NCBI GenBank assembly: GCA_938074045.1
Contig: CALJGI010000004.1
Span: 62,001-126,000, forward strand
From: an uncultured Halieaceae bacterium
Lineage (GTDB): Bacteria; Pseudomonadota; Gammaproteobacteria; Pseudomonadales; Halieaceae
Length of the DNA: 64,000 nt
Direction: 5' to 3'
The notes under the pieces were generated by a model that saw nothing but the letters and a program-made list of their open reading frames with translations, did no database searches and was not told the origin of the DNA. This document shows positions 1 to 8,875 of this stretch, one piece after another. A program made the translations under genes and the position numbers. Position 1 is the first letter of the stretch. Every line of letters starts with the position of its first letter.

Positions 1-47
1 TCCTGCTGGCCGCAATTGCCACGCTGGCTACCCTTCTTCTGCTCTGA
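1..47 (+). CDS. 3' end of an upstream gene, probably ubiB (partial)
   Basis: An open frame enters from the left edge and stops with TGA at 45-47. The last 14 codons encode a very hydrophobic tail (LLAAIATLATLLLL), as expected for a C-terminal membrane segment. In Pseudomonas-type genomes the gene before hisI-hisE-tatABC is ubiB, an atypical kinase of ubiquinone synthesis whose C-terminus is membrane-embedded. The assignment therefore rests on position and hydrophobicity only; too little protein is visible to recognise it directly. Confidence 0.4.
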   Translation, partial: LLAAIATLATLLLL

Positions 48-111
48 CACAGCCACCTGCCTTGGGGGCCAGCCTGTGTAATAATAGACACACCACTCGT
101 GATTCTGCGCC

Positions 112-507
112 ATGACCTCATCATCACTTATTGAAAGCGTTAACTGGAATGAAGCCGGCTTGATACCCGCCATCGCTCAGGATCATTTGAGTGGTGAGGT
201 GTTAATGATGGCCTGGATGAATGCCGAGGCTCTCAGCTGCACCGTGGCCGAGGGTCGCGCCGTGTACTGGTCACGCTCACGCGGCAAACTGTGGCGAAAA
301 GGAGAAGATTCCGGCCATGTACAGTTGATCCACGACATCCGCCTGGATTGTGATGGAGACACTCTGTTGCTAAAGGTGGAACAACAGGGCGGGATTGCGT
401 GTCACACTGGCAGAAGGCACTGCTTCTTTCATGCGCTAAAAGATGGGGAATGGCAAACAGTGGATGCCGTGATCAAGCGACCCGAGGAGATTTATGGTGA
501 TGACTGA
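112..507 (+). CDS. hisI: Phosphoribosyl-AMP cyclohydrolase HisI
   Basis: Catalyses the third step of histidine synthesis, opening the purine ring of phosphoribosyl-AMP in the cytoplasm. The 131-residue protein has the family's sequence throughout: [12 protein letters not shown] near residues 30-41, the [12 protein letters not shown] block near 54-65, the metal-binding DCDGDT segment near 79-84 and the Cys-containing [13 protein letters not shown] near 93-105. Length is normal for a stand-alone HisI; it is not fused to HisE as in enterics. It overlaps hisE by 14 nt, so the two are probably translationally coupled, and it lies upstream of tatABC as in pseudomonads. The ATG at 112 begins just before the conserved domain. 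Confidence 0.96.
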   Translation: MTSSSLIESVNWNEAGLIPAIAQDHLSGEVLMMAWMNAEALSCTVAEGRAVYWSRSRGKLWRKGEDSGHVQLIHDIRLDCDGDTLLLKVEQQGGIACHTGRRHCFFHALKDGEWQTVDAVIKRPEEIYGDD

Positions 508-844
508 CACGCTCATGCAACTGGGGGAGCTATTGCAGCAGAGACGCGACGGTGACCCCGACAACTCCTACGTGGCCTATCTGCACAGCCGTGGGTTAAA
601 CAAGATTCTCGAGAAACTCGGGGAAGAGTGCACCGAAACTATATTGGCGGCAAAAGATGCCGAGCGATCTGGTGATAACGCAAACCTGATCTACGAAACA
701 GCAGACCTGTGGTTCCACAGTCTGGTGGCACTTTCTCATCTGGGGGAGCAGCCATCGGCAGTGCTGGAAGAATTGGCACGGCGACTCAACAAAAGCGGAT
801 TGGAAGAAAAAGCCTCCCGCACAAATGCAGAATCGAGCAACTAG
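494..844 (+). CDS. hisE: Phosphoribosyl-ATP diphosphatase HisE
   Basis: Second enzyme of histidine synthesis, cleaving phosphoribosyl-ATP to phosphoribosyl-AMP and diphosphate. The 116-residue protein carries the MazG-like all-helical HisE fold signature: [17 protein letters not shown] near residues 29-45 and the [11 protein letters not shown] segment near 68-78, with the acidic residues that hold magnesium. It starts inside the end of hisI (14-nt overlap), and tatA follows after 11 nt, so the five genes hisI-hisE-tatA-tatB-tatC look like one transcription unit. The alternative ATG two codons downstream (ATGACTGAC) cannot be excluded. Confidence 0.95.
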   Translation: MVMTDTLMQLGELLQQRRDGDPDNSYVAYLHSRGLNKILEKLGEECTETILAAKDAERSGDNANLIYETADLWFHSLVALSHLGEQPSAVLEELARRLNKSGLEEKASRTNAESSN

Positions 845-855
845 GAGAATAAAAC

Positions 856-1074
856 ATGGGACTTGGCGGCATTGGAGTGTGGCAATTACTCATCATACTG
901 GCAATCGTGGTGATGCTGTTTGGCACCAAGCGTCTGCGCACGCTCGGATCTGATCTGGGTGCAGCGATCAAGGGCTTTCGTACCAGTATAAAGGCAGATG
1001 AGCCGGAAGAAACCCCCCCGGATGATACGGCACCACTGGACAATGCCGAACATCCGGAAACTCAGAAAGACTGA
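856..1074 (+). CDS. tatA: Sec-independent translocase protein TatA
   Basis: Pore-forming component of the twin-arginine system, which exports folded, often cofactor-containing proteins across the inner membrane. The 72-residue protein has the standard layout: a short N-terminal membrane helix ([19 protein letters not shown]), the FG hinge at about residues 22-23, an amphipathic helix ([16 protein letters not shown]) and an acidic, disordered tail. A good Shine-Dalgarno (AGGAG) precedes the ATG. The partner genes tatB and tatC follow immediately. Confidence 0.96.
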   Translation: MGLGGIGVWQLLIILAIVVMLFGTKRLRTLGSDLGAAIKGFRTSIKADEPEETPPDDTAPLDNAEHPETQKD

Positions 1075-1088
1075 CGAGCAACCCCGGC

Positions 1089-1427
1089 GTGTTTGATATG
1101 GGTTTTGCAGAGCTACTGCTGATAGGTGTGGTCGGCCTGCTGGTGCTCGGTCCCGAGCGCCTGCCTGTCGCTGTTCGGACCGTAACCTTGTGGATGCGTC
1201 AGCTACGCCGCAGCTTTAACAGCATCAAGGCAGACATCGAGCGTGAACTCAACGCCGATGAATTGAAGCAACAAATGCACAACGACGCCCTGATGGCGAG
1301 CTTCCGGGAAGCGGGGGAAAACCTGCAGGAAAGTCTGGATGAGATAGAACGTGAGCTACCTGACGCTCAATACGACATATCGGACATTGTGGATTCAACC
1401 GAGCAAAAAAAGACCACTGATGATTGA
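1089..1427 (+). CDS. tatB: Sec-independent translocase protein TatB
   Basis: TatB forms the twin-arginine signal receptor with TatC. The protein opens [26 protein letters not shown], i.e. the conserved Glu in the membrane helix and the LGPERLP hinge that separate TatB from TatA. An amphipathic helix ([15 protein letters not shown]) and a charged tail follow; 112 residues is slightly short for the family. Translation appears to start at GTG 1089, which puts FDMGF in the usual place; the ATG at 1098 would cut off the conserved start. The 3' end overlaps tatC by 8 nt. Confidence 0.94.
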   Translation: MFDMGFAELLLIGVVGLLVLGPERLPVAVRTVTLWMRQLRRSFNSIKADIERELNADELKQQMHNDALMASFREAGENLQESLDEIERELPDAQYDISDIVDSTEQKKTTDD

Positions 1428-2169
1428 TGACATAGACGACAGGCCACAGCCACTTGTCGCACATCTGACCGAACTACGCGACCGGCTGCTCAAGGGTATC
1501 CTCGCGATTCTACTCGTGTTTTGTGGCTTGTTTTATTTTGCCAACGACATCTATGCGTTCGTCTCGGAACCACTGCGTGCCCTTCTGCCAGAGGGTGCCA
1601 CCATGATCGCGACGGAAGTGGCATCACCTTTTTTGACGCCATTTAAGCTTACTCTTGTTACCGCTGTATTCGTCGCCATACCCTATCTGTTTTATCAAAT
1701 ATGGAGCTTTGTCGCCCCGGGCATGTATCGCAAGGAAAAGCGGCTCGCTATTCCGCTGCTATTGTCCAGTATTCTGCTCTTTTACGCCGGGGCAGCCTTT
1801 GCCTATTTTATCGTGTTCCCGCTGATTTTTGCGTTCTTTACCAGTGTCGGACCAGAAGACGTCACCGTGATGACCGACATAAATTCCTATCTGAATTTTG
1901 TCCTTAAACTATTTTTCGCATTCGGGCTCGCCTTCGAAATACCGATAGCAGCCGTCATTTTGATCTGGTCCGGCATTACCACGCCGGCAGCTTTAGCGAG
2001 AAAACGCCCCTACATTATCGTCGGATGCTTTGTGTTGGGCATGTTGCTGACGCCGCCAGACGTGATTTCCCAGTCACTACTGGCTATACCTATGTGGATA
2101 CTTTTCGAGCTTGGTGTATTTTTTGGTCGCCTTGTGCACAAAAACGACGGCGAAGAGGAACCCGACTAA
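1420..2169 (+). CDS. tatC: Twin-arginine translocase subunit TatC
   Basis: Six-helix inner-membrane protein that recognises the twin-arginine signal peptide and nucleates the translocase. The 249-residue product has the [15 protein letters not shown] motif near the N-terminus with the conserved Glu, FLTPFKL and [16 protein letters not shown] in the first half, and TPPDVISQ near the end. The frame is open farther upstream to a GTG at 1351, but ATG 1420 gives the family's usual N-terminus and overlaps the end of tatB by 8 nt, a typical coupling arrangement. The stop overlaps the convergent neighbour by 4 nt. Confidence 0.95.
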   Translation: MIDDIDDRPQPLVAHLTELRDRLLKGILAILLVFCGLFYFANDIYAFVSEPLRALLPEGATMIATEVASPFLTPFKLTLVTAVFVAIPYLFYQIWSFVAPGMYRKEKRLAIPLLLSSILLFYAGAAFAYFIVFPLIFAFFTSVGPEDVTVMTDINSYLNFVLKLFFAFGLAFEIPIAAVILIWSGITTPAALARKRPYIIVGCFVLGMLLTPPDVISQSLLAIPMWILFELGVFFGRLVHKNDGEEEPD

Positions 2170-2906
2170 AGTTTGAACACCGCCATCAGGGCGGCGTGAT
2201 CTGAAAGGCGTCGCCAAGGCCAACCACTGAGCAATCCACCATCCGCTAGCTCCATATTGCGATAGTAGATTCTATCCATGCGCATCACCGGCAACATGGC
2301 TGGATAAGTTCGCGCGACGCGACCATTCAAGCACGTCATCACTTCGGAAAAGCCCTGATGGCGGCGAAGATATTTATCGCAAACCAGGCGCCAATCATTG
2401 AAGTCTCCGGCCAAAATTAGTGGCTCATCGGTTGCCGCGACCTCATTGATAACCTCCCGCAATCTTCGCAACTGGTAGCGTCGCTCCCGGCCCAGTAATC
2501 CGAGATGCACACACAGTAATTTGACGCCATTATCCAGGCGACCATACAACGCGCCGCGGCGAGAGAATTTCCAGCGACTCAAGTCATGGTTATGCCATTC
2601 CACAATCGGGTGTTTACTGAGGATCGCATTGCCGTGGTGCCCATCATCAACCACGGCGTTTTTTCCATAAGCGTAGTGAGGCCATACCTGATCCGCCAGA
2701 AATTCAAACTGGGATGCAGGGTCCGAACCACCCGTTTTACCGTAGCCCAGGCCATGCCCTACTACCTCCTGCAGAAACACAAGATCGGTGTCGGTCAATC
2801 GAATGGCGTGACGAATATCATCAAGTAAGAACCGCCGGTTGGAGCTACTGAGCCCCTTATGAATATTGTAGGAGCAAACCCTGAGTTCATTGTCACTCAT
2901 GGTCAC
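2166..2906 (-). CDS. Endonuclease/exonuclease/phosphatase family protein
   Basis: Protein of 246 residues with the DNase I-like (EEP) fold. Visible motifs are YNIHKG near residue 13, LQEV with the metal-binding Glu near 45-48, AGDFNDWR in the middle, RMDRIYYR and the terminal SDHAAL containing the catalytic Asp-His. Substrates in this superfamily range from DNA to phospholipids and phosphoesters, so the reaction is not fixed. It overlaps the upstream phospholipase D-type gene by 4 nt (ATGA), which makes a membrane-lipid role plausible; EEP proteins next to cardiolipin synthases are common in proteobacteria. No signal peptide is seen. Confidence 0.85.
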   Translation of the reverse strand: MTMSDNELRVCSYNIHKGLSSSNRRFLLDDIRHAIRLTDTDLVFLQEVVGHGLGYGKTGGSDPASQFEFLADQVWPHYAYGKNAVVDDGHHGNAILSKHPIVEWHNHDLSRWKFSRRGALYGRLDNGVKLLCVHLGLLGRERRYQLRRLREVINEVAATDEPLILAGDFNDWRLVCDKYLRRHQGFSEVMTCLNGRVARTYPAMLPVMRMDRIYYRNMELADGGLLSGWPWRRLSDHAALMAVFKL

Positions 2907-4033
2907 ATCCAGTATCTAATGTAGTGCAGCAAACTTAGTCGCCAGTCCAGTTTCTGTACCGCAGACACCTTCACCTCATCGCAGTCTGCCATGTCCAGTT
3001 CCAGTTCGCGTTCAAGCTGGCGAATGATACTCTTGTCATACAGTACGACGTCCAGTTCCAGATCATGAAAAAAACTACGATAATTAATATTGCTGCTCCC
3101 CAGTACACACAGTTCATCCGAGATCAGGACCTTGGCGTGCAGGACCGCAGGCCGATACTCATATATCTTCGCACCAGCGCGCAATAAGGCCTTGTAGTAA
3201 CATCGGCTGATACCCGGGAACATGGGTACATCCGATTCTTTGGAAAGTATCAGGCGCACATCAACTCCCCGCTTGCAGGCAACTAGAAGGGCTCGTCGCA
3301 CCTGACCCGGAGGCGCGAAATAGGCCGACGCAATCCAGAGTCGTGTCTGCGCCGAACGAATTCGCTCAACCACGAATCGATTTTTCAGGCGGCGCGCTAC
3401 CAGATTCCTGTTGTGAATATAGCGCGATAAAAATCCGCGCTCAGGGTGGGACGGCCGGTCATCCCATAAAGTATCGAAATTGCGCCCCAGTGATTGCGCC
3501 ATTTCTCCGTTGATACTAACCGCATAATCCCGCCAACTTTGTCCGCCGGCATGGCATTCGAGGTGGTTATCGGAAATATTGAGACTGCCGATCCAAACAA
3601 TTTCGTTATCGACAACGCAGCATTTCTGATGATTGCGCCGGTTTATTTTAAACAGCAGCGAAATCAGTTTGCGAACCCGATTCCCCTTTTGTCGCGACCA
3701 TCGGTGCAAACGAGCCTGCCAGGGTGGTGGGTGGTAGATTTTGACATCGACCCCATCCAAGTTGAGATGTTGCGCGATCATCTGGCCATCCCGCTGTGAC
3801 CCAATGCCGTCGATCAGCACCCGAACCCGAACGCCACGACTGGCTGCATCACCCAAGGCCTCAACGTAGCGACGTCCGATCTCGCCCAACTCGAAAATGT
3901 AAAACTGAAAGTCGATGCGTTCCTTTGCAAAGGCAATAGAATCCAGCATGGACGAAAAAAATTTCTCCGCATCGCTGAATAGTTGAGGATCCCCCCAATT
4001 GCTGCTTTGAATAGGGTAAATTGTGGTCTCCAA
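2903..4033 (-). CDS. Cardiolipin synthase-like phospholipase D protein (ClsB type)
   Basis: A 376-residue protein with two phospholipase D HxKxxxxD motifs: HQKCCVVD at about residues 135-142 and HAKVLISD at about 299-306, each followed by the expected GS/N residues (IGSLNIS, LGSSNINYRS). It lacks the N-terminal transmembrane helices of ClsA, so it resembles ClsB, which makes cardiolipin from phosphatidylglycerol and another phospholipid at the inner membrane. It is first in a two-gene unit with the EEP-fold protein and is divergent from the ABC exporter at 4118. The exact donor and acceptor lipids cannot be told from sequence. Confidence 0.85.
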   Translation of the reverse strand: METTIYPIQSSNWGDPQLFSDAEKFFSSMLDSIAFAKERIDFQFYIFELGEIGRRYVEALGDAASRGVRVRVLIDGIGSQRDGQMIAQHLNLDGVDVKIYHPPPWQARLHRWSRQKGNRVRKLISLLFKINRRNHQKCCVVDNEIVWIGSLNISDNHLECHAGGQSWRDYAVSINGEMAQSLGRNFDTLWDDRPSHPERGFLSRYIHNRNLVARRLKNRFVVERIRSAQTRLWIASAYFAPPGQVRRALLVACKRGVDVRLILSKESDVPMFPGISRCYYKALLRAGAKIYEYRPAVLHAKVLISDELCVLGSSNINYRSFFHDLELDVVLYDKSIIRQLERELELDMADCDEVKVSAVQKLDWRLSLLHYIRYWM

Positions 4034-4117
4034 CCAATGTCCAGGTAATTAGTATTATTTGGGCTCACCCGTTACAGTGCAAGCGGATCAGAACTACTGG
4101 AAGTAGATATCGCCCAA

Positions 4118-5881
4118 ATGGATACCGACATTTCAAAGGGGGGCAAAGACCTTGCCAGCCTTAAGAGACTGGCAGAATTTCTGGCTCCCTACAAGGCACG
4201 GATGGCAGGTGCCGGTGCAGCACTGATATTTACCGCCGGCACCACGCTGGCCATCGGGCAGGGCATCAGAATCCTCATCGATGAGGGATTTGCCCAGGGG
4301 TCTGGGCGCGAACTGAGCGCCGCCGTGGCGTTTATGTTTGCGTTGGTGTTTCTGCTGGCCAGCGGCACATTCGTAAGGTTCTACCTAGTGTCCTGGCTGG
4401 GGGAAAGGGTTAGCGCCGATATCCGCATGGCTGTGTTCAATCATATTATCGAGTTGCACCCCAGTTTTTTTGAAACCAATCGCAGCGGCGAAATCATGTC
4501 CCGGTTAACCACGGATACCACGCTGCTCCAGACTATTATTGGTTCTTCGTTTTCGATGGCCCTGCGCAGCAGTCTCACCCTGATGGGTGCAATAATCATG
4601 CTGTTGTTCACCAACCTGAAACTGACGCTGATCGTCCTGGGCTGCGTGCCCTTGATCGCTATTCCGCTGATGCTCTACGGGCGCCGGGTGCGAGCATTAT
4701 CGAGGAGCAGCCAGGATTCGATAGCTCATGTTGGCTCCTACGCGGGCGAGGTCATCCAGCACATAAAGACGGTGCAAAGCTATACCCGAGAAGACCATGA
4801 AAAGACAGCTTTCGCAGGTGAGGTTGAACAGGCATTCGAAATCGCCAGACGTCGAGTGCAGCAAAGGGCGGTATTAATAGCAGCCGTCATCATGCTTATT
4901 TTCAGCGCGCTGTCCGCCATGCTGTGGGTCGGTGGCAGCGATGTGATGTCCGGTGCGATGAGCAGTGGAGAACTTGGGGCTTTTGTATTCTACGCCATTC
5001 TGGTTGCCACCTCCGTCGGGACTCTCTCTGAAGTGTTTGGCGAGCTGCAGCGCGCTGCCGGAGCCACCGAACGTCTGCTGGAGCTATTGGGCATTGAACG
5101 CAAGATATCGGGTCCCGCAATTAAGATTGACGAGTTGGTCAGTGCATACCCGGTATTACGCATTGAAAATGTGACCTTCCACTACCCTTCCAGACCAAAA
5201 CAACCGGCATTGTCAGACCTTGATCTCGAAATACCTCACGGCCGCTCACTGGCTTTGGTAGGCCCATCCGGCGCGGGGAAATCCACTGTCTTCGAATTGC
5301 TGCAACGGTTCTACGATCCGCAACAGGGACGCATAAGCCTCGATGGCACCGATATCAGGGAAATGGATCCGGGAGAGCTGCGTGATGTCATGGCTCTGGT
5401 ACCGCAACAGCCATCGCTGTTCAGTAATACCGTTGCCTACAATATCGGTTACGGCAACCAGAAAGCTACCGCGGCTGACATCATAGCGGCCGCCCGGGCG
5501 GCGCATGCCCATGAATTTATCGAGCGGTTACCCGAGGGCTACGACAGCTATCTCGGGGAACAGGGGGTCAGGCTTTCCGGTGGCCAGAAACAACGTATTG
5601 CGCTGGCCCGCGCGATTCTAAAAGACCCCCGCATCCTGTTGCTGGATGAGGCAACGGCGGCGCTGGACACAGAAAGTGAGTATCACGTGCAGCTGGCATT
5701 GGAAGAGGTCATGAAAAATCGCGCCACTGTTATCATTGCCCACCGGCTCTCGACCATCCTGCACGCCCATACCATCGCTGTGCTGGATGAGGGTCGCCTG
5801 GTGGCTCAGGGAACCCATAAGGAGTTGCTGGAAAGCTCCGATCTCTATCGCCGGCTGGCGGAGCTGCAATTCAATTTGTAG
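4118..5881 (+). CDS. ABC exporter, fused membrane and ATPase domains (MsbA-like)
   Basis: A 587-residue half-transporter of the type I exporter fold. Residues about 25-310 form the six-helix membrane domain; the ATPase follows with Walker A GPSGAGKST at 382-390, Q-loop LVPQQPSLF near 428-436, signature LSGGQKQR at 486-493, Walker B ILLLDEAT near 506-513 and the H-loop in IIAHRLST. It would act as a homodimer. Substrate is unknown: MsbA-type lipid flippases and multidrug exporters share this layout, and the divergent lipid-enzyme gene only weakly suggests a lipid substrate. The ATG at 4118 lies just before the conserved membrane domain. Confidence 0.9.
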   Translation: MDTDISKGGKDLASLKRLAEFLAPYKARMAGAGAALIFTAGTTLAIGQGIRILIDEGFAQGSGRELSAAVAFMFALVFLLASGTFVRFYLVSWLGERVSADIRMAVFNHIIELHPSFFETNRSGEIMSRLTTDTTLLQTIIGSSFSMALRSSLTLMGAIIMLLFTNLKLTLIVLGCVPLIAIPLMLYGRRVRALSRSSQDSIAHVGSYAGEVIQHIKTVQSYTREDHEKTAFAGEVEQAFEIARRRVQQRAVLIAAVIMLIFSALSAMLWVGGSDVMSGAMSSGELGAFVFYAILVATSVGTLSEVFGELQRAAGATERLLELLGIERKISGPAIKIDELVSAYPVLRIENVTFHYPSRPKQPALSDLDLEIPHGRSLALVGPSGAGKSTVFELLQRFYDPQQGRISLDGTDIREMDPGELRDVMALVPQQPSLFSNTVAYNIGYGNQKATAADIIAAARAAHAHEFIERLPEGYDSYLGEQGVRLSGGQKQRIALARAILKDPRILLLDEATAALDTESEYHVQLALEEVMKNRATVIIAHRLSTILHAHTIAVLDEGRLVAQGTHKELLESSDLYRRLAELQFNL

Positions 5882-5902
5882 TGGGTACTCGTTCATTGGG
5901 AG

Positions 5903-6088
5903 ATTCCGCAGCAGTACTGCCATTCTCCGCAACATAAAGGCGCGTCTAGACAATCCAGTCACACTGGAGCTAGCGCGAGCAATGTCCGAGTCCCGATTTC
6001 TGCTTAGCAGAAATGGTCGAGTTGCGCAGCGCCCAGTGTGACTGGATTGACTGCGCCAGTGCGGAGAATGGCAGTACTGCTGCGGAAT
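5903..6088. repeat. 186-bp nested inverted repeat (possible MITE or transposon-end remnant)
   Basis: A perfect 28-bp inverted repeat forms the outer arms (5903-5930 and 6061-6088). Inside it is a second perfect 17-bp inverted repeat (5951-5967 and 6033-6049), and near the centre a perfect hairpin of 8-bp arms around a TTA loop (5996-6014). The gap between the outer and inner arms is 20 nt on the left and 11 nt on the right, so the structure is slightly asymmetric. No convincing open reading frame lies inside. It begins 21 bp after the ABC exporter stop and could fold into a long stem in RNA. No clear target-site duplication was found at its edges. A non-autonomous mobile element or a deletion scar of a larger element is the best guess. 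Confidence 0.8.
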
Positions 6089-6090
6089 TG

Positions 6091-6156
6091 GCAGAAACTG
6101 TGTTCTGGGAATCAGCAGAAACTATGTTCTGCGGAATCAGCAGAAACTAAGTTCAG
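6091..6156. repeat. Three short direct repeats (GCAGAAAC-type units)
   Basis: Directly after the inverted repeat come three tandem copies: 6091-6114 (24 bp), 6115-6139 (25 bp) and a shorter 6140-6156. Each starts GCAGAAACT and continues to a GTTCTG-like sequence, so the second copy has perfect 6-bp dyad arms (GCAGAA / TTCTGC). The same GCAGAA/TTCTGC pair forms the central hairpin of the adjacent inverted repeat. Multiple short repeats at one end are typical of transposase-binding sites in elements with complex ends (for example IS21-like or Tn7/Mu-like). No transposase gene is nearby. The rest of the 5882-6303 gap shows only the terminator listed next. Confidence 0.7.
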
Positions 6157-6257
6157 CATCCTTTCTTTGCAATCTTCAGGCAAGAAGTGTGGGCAGAGAC
6201 ACCTTAACATTGCGGAAAACAGCTCAGTGGCTGAAGCAACTCTTCGCTGCGATAGAC

Positions 6258-6284
6258 ATAAAAAAAGGGGCCAATGGCCCCTTT
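6258..6284 (-). terminator. Rho-independent terminator of the TonB receptor gene
   Basis: On the minus strand, 20 nt past the receptor stop, a GC-rich stem (GGGGCC / GGCCCC at 6267-6281, 3-nt loop, extended by A-T pairs) is followed by a run of Ts (read as As at 6260-6266 on the plus strand). Stem and T-run are those of an intrinsic terminator. Confidence 0.9.
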
Positions 6285-6303
6285 CATCGCTGAGTTGGTG
6301 AAC

Positions 6304-8721
6304 TCAGAAATTATAGCGCAGCTGCAGTGCCACATTCTGTGGGGCTTCGAAGAAGCCGTAGTAGGCGGTTGCAACACCCGGCGCGCCGATAGCACTGTTG
6401 AAGGTGCTGGACAGCGTGGTAGAGACAGGTGCCTGGTTGCCGAAGGTCAGAATCTCTTCATCAGTAATGTTGTCTGCAATCAATGCTACTGACCAGTCAC
6501 CGTCGACTGATGACAGCGCAATTCGAGCATTCATCTTGGTATAGGAATCCTGTTCCAGGTTGGGGTCGAGAGTCGGTGATACGAAATACTCATCACTGTA
6601 GGAAACATCTACACCAATGCTCAGTTCCATGCTGTCACCAATAGGCATGAAATACTCACCACCGAAGTTCATGGTCAACTCTGGAGTGAATTCGCGGATA
6701 TCGCCATCGCGATTACACAGGCCGGGGTACAGAGTCTGGTCGGCATTGGGTGTTTCACCGAAGTAACACTGGGAATTCGGGAAGCTGTCAAACTCGAAAT
6801 CGAGGTAACCGGCAGAACCGAACAACATCAGGTTTTCGGTAATCTGCCAGCGGCCGTCGAGTTCGATACCCTGGGTGGTGGCAGCACCAGCGTTGGTTAC
6901 GTTAAAACCGAGGGTTCCATCAAACTGACTGGTTTGCAGATCGTCGTACTCAGTGCGGTACAAAGCAACATTCAGTTCAGCGGCGCCATCAGCCAGGGTC
7001 ATTTTGGCACCCAGTTCGTAGGCCGTTGCTTCCTCTTCCTCAAACTCGAAGGATCCGGTGTTGTTCGCGCGAGTATCAAAACCACCAGCCTTGAAGCCTT
7101 CTGTATAGGTTGCATAAATCATCACGTAATCTGACGCATCCCACTGCAGATTAACCATGGGTGTGAATGCAGTCTCACTGCGCGAGCAGTCCAGATTGTG
7201 ACCACTGCCATCAGATGGGCCACCACAATCGGTGAGTCCACTGATGTTGAACTGTTCGTTATCGATGGCAAATCCGCCCGCGTATACAATCGGAGCAACC
7301 GGACTGGCAGTGATCGGCTGCTGATCAATGAAGCGGATGGGGCTCTGTTCAATGATGTCTATAATTTCGATCGAGCGGCTACCGGACTTGTCTTCTTCCG
7401 TATAACGGGCACCGATATTCAGACGCAAAGTATCAGAAACATTCCACGTCACCTGTCCAAACACCGAGAACAGATCACTGTCCGTGGCATACGCACGCCG
7501 TGCGCCTGTACCGGGTAGCGCGGCACTGAGACCGCCCAGCAGACTACCAACCGGGACAATGGTGATGTCATCAACGGTGACATCATAATCCTGGTAGAAA
7601 ATACCGGCGATATAGTCAATGGTCTCACCGCCCGGCGAGGTGATGCGTAGCTCCTGACTGAACTGCTCAAACTTCTCTTCACCGGCTGTGTCGATCAGAA
7701 TCGCATTGATGAAATCACAGTCACACTGCTGGTAGTAGTCATAGTCCAACCACCCGGTAATAGAGGTCAGTGTGTGATCGCCAAGCGCGTAATCGAGCTT
7801 GAGCGTTACGTTATCTACTTCAGTCTCTTCGATATCTCCGTTGGCCTGGCGTTTGAAATCCTGCTCTGTGTCCAGCACAACACCACCGCCCGTCAAAGCG
7901 CTGACCGCCGTGGCAAAAGAGGGAGAACCGCCGACTTCTACCGGATTAATAATCTCCAGAAAGCGACCCGCCGTATCGAACTGTGCATTTTCTACTTTCA
8001 GATCGGCACTTAGCTCGTCGGAAATATCCCAGGCAAAGTTAACTCGGAACACTTTTTGATCCAGCGCGGATTCATCTTCACCGAGGTGTGTGTTCTCGTA
8101 GTAGCCGTCCTGATCGCGGCGCAATGCGGCTAACCTGATGGCGAAATTGTCTGTCACGGGAACATTGAATGCGCCATTGACGTCATAGCCGCCTTCGTCA
8201 AAGTTATATTCAGCCTGCACATAACCTTCTACTTCATCAACGCTGGCACGCTTGGTGATCATGCTGATGGCGCCGGCAATGGCGTTTTTACCGAACAGGA
8301 TAGGCTGGGGCCCACGCAGTACCTCGACGCGGTCCATGTCCAGATACGGTGCTCTGGCCAGCTGTGCGCGACCATAGTAAATATCATCGACATACATGCC
8401 CACGGACTGCTCAAACGCTGGGTTGATACCAGAACTGATACCGCGAACCGTAATGTTGGTACCGATACCGGTCTGGTTCATGCTGAGGTTGGGTACAAAG
8501 TCGGCCAGGTCGTTCAAGTTGGTGATGCCGGACTCCGCCATTTTCTGGCCCGCCATCACATTTACGGAAATAGGCACGTCGGCCAGGCTCTCAACCCGCT
8601 TCTGGGAAGTAACAACGACCTCCTCAAGCATCAGCTGGGATTGAGCCGCTACGGCGTTGAGCATGAACGGTAGCGCAGCGGCTACGGCAATGGTTAGACG
8701 TGAATTTTTCTGATAACGCAT
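6304..8721 (-). CDS. TonB-dependent outer-membrane receptor
   Basis: An 805-residue outer-membrane transporter. It begins with a signal peptide (MRYQKNSRLTIAVAAALPF.. ending near AVAAQ), then a TonB-box-like LEEVVVTSQKR, a plug domain with the VRGISSG and VEVLRGPQPILFGKNAIAGAI motifs, and a 22-strand barrel ending in the aromatic Phe (LQLRYNF) needed for outer-membrane insertion. The frame is open to 8805, but ATG 8721 has a strong GGAGGA six bases upstream and leads straight into the signal peptide. It is monocistronic. No Fur-like box was seen upstream, so the cargo (siderophore, cobalamin, sugar or aromatic compound) cannot be assigned; this subgroup is abundant in marine gammaproteobacteria. 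Confidence 0.93.
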   Translation of the reverse strand: MRYQKNSRLTIAVAAALPFMLNAVAAQSQLMLEEVVVTSQKRVESLADVPISVNVMAGQKMAESGITNLNDLADFVPNLSMNQTGIGTNITVRGISSGINPAFEQSVGMYVDDIYYGRAQLARAPYLDMDRVEVLRGPQPILFGKNAIAGAISMITKRASVDEVEGYVQAEYNFDEGGYDVNGAFNVPVTDNFAIRLAALRRDQDGYYENTHLGEDESALDQKVFRVNFAWDISDELSADLKVENAQFDTAGRFLEIINPVEVGGSPSFATAVSALTGGGVVLDTEQDFKRQANGDIEETEVDNVTLKLDYALGDHTLTSITGWLDYDYYQQCDCDFINAILIDTAGEEKFEQFSQELRITSPGGETIDYIAGIFYQDYDVTVDDITIVPVGSLLGGLSAALPGTGARRAYATDSDLFSVFGQVTWNVSDTLRLNIGARYTEEDKSGSRSIEIIDIIEQSPIRFIDQQPITASPVAPIVYAGGFAIDNEQFNISGLTDCGGPSDGSGHNLDCSRSETAFTPMVNLQWDASDYVMIYATYTEGFKAGGFDTRANNTGSFEFEEEEATAYELGAKMTLADGAAELNVALYRTEYDDLQTSQFDGTLGFNVTNAGAATTQGIELDGRWQITENLMLFGSAGYLDFEFDSFPNSQCYFGETPNADQTLYPGLCNRDGDIREFTPELTMNFGGEYFMPIGDSMELSIGVDVSYSDEYFVSPTLDPNLEQDSYTKMNARIALSSVDGDWSVALIADNITDEEILTFGNQAPVSTTLSSTFNSAIGAPGVATAYYGFFEAPQNVALQLRYNF

Positions 8722-8875
8722 TATTATCCTCCGAAGAATGACGTGCTGTAGCGTGCCCTCAGCTAAGCAGCGGTTGACCCTACTTTTCGGGCGGCAGCCT
8801 ATCACATAGTGATTTTGAATTTATTGGTAATAATCCTGCCTTTATGGTCTCGGTCGCGAATAGATAGCTCTCTGT

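Noticed and set aside
494..507. hisI-hisE as one fused bifunctional gene
   Set aside because: hisI ends with its own stop at 505-507 and hisE is in another frame; the two only overlap.
8722..8875. Fur box or other iron operator upstream of the TonB receptor
   Set aside because: No sequence near the GATAATGATAATCATTATC-type consensus was seen in the upstream 150 bp.
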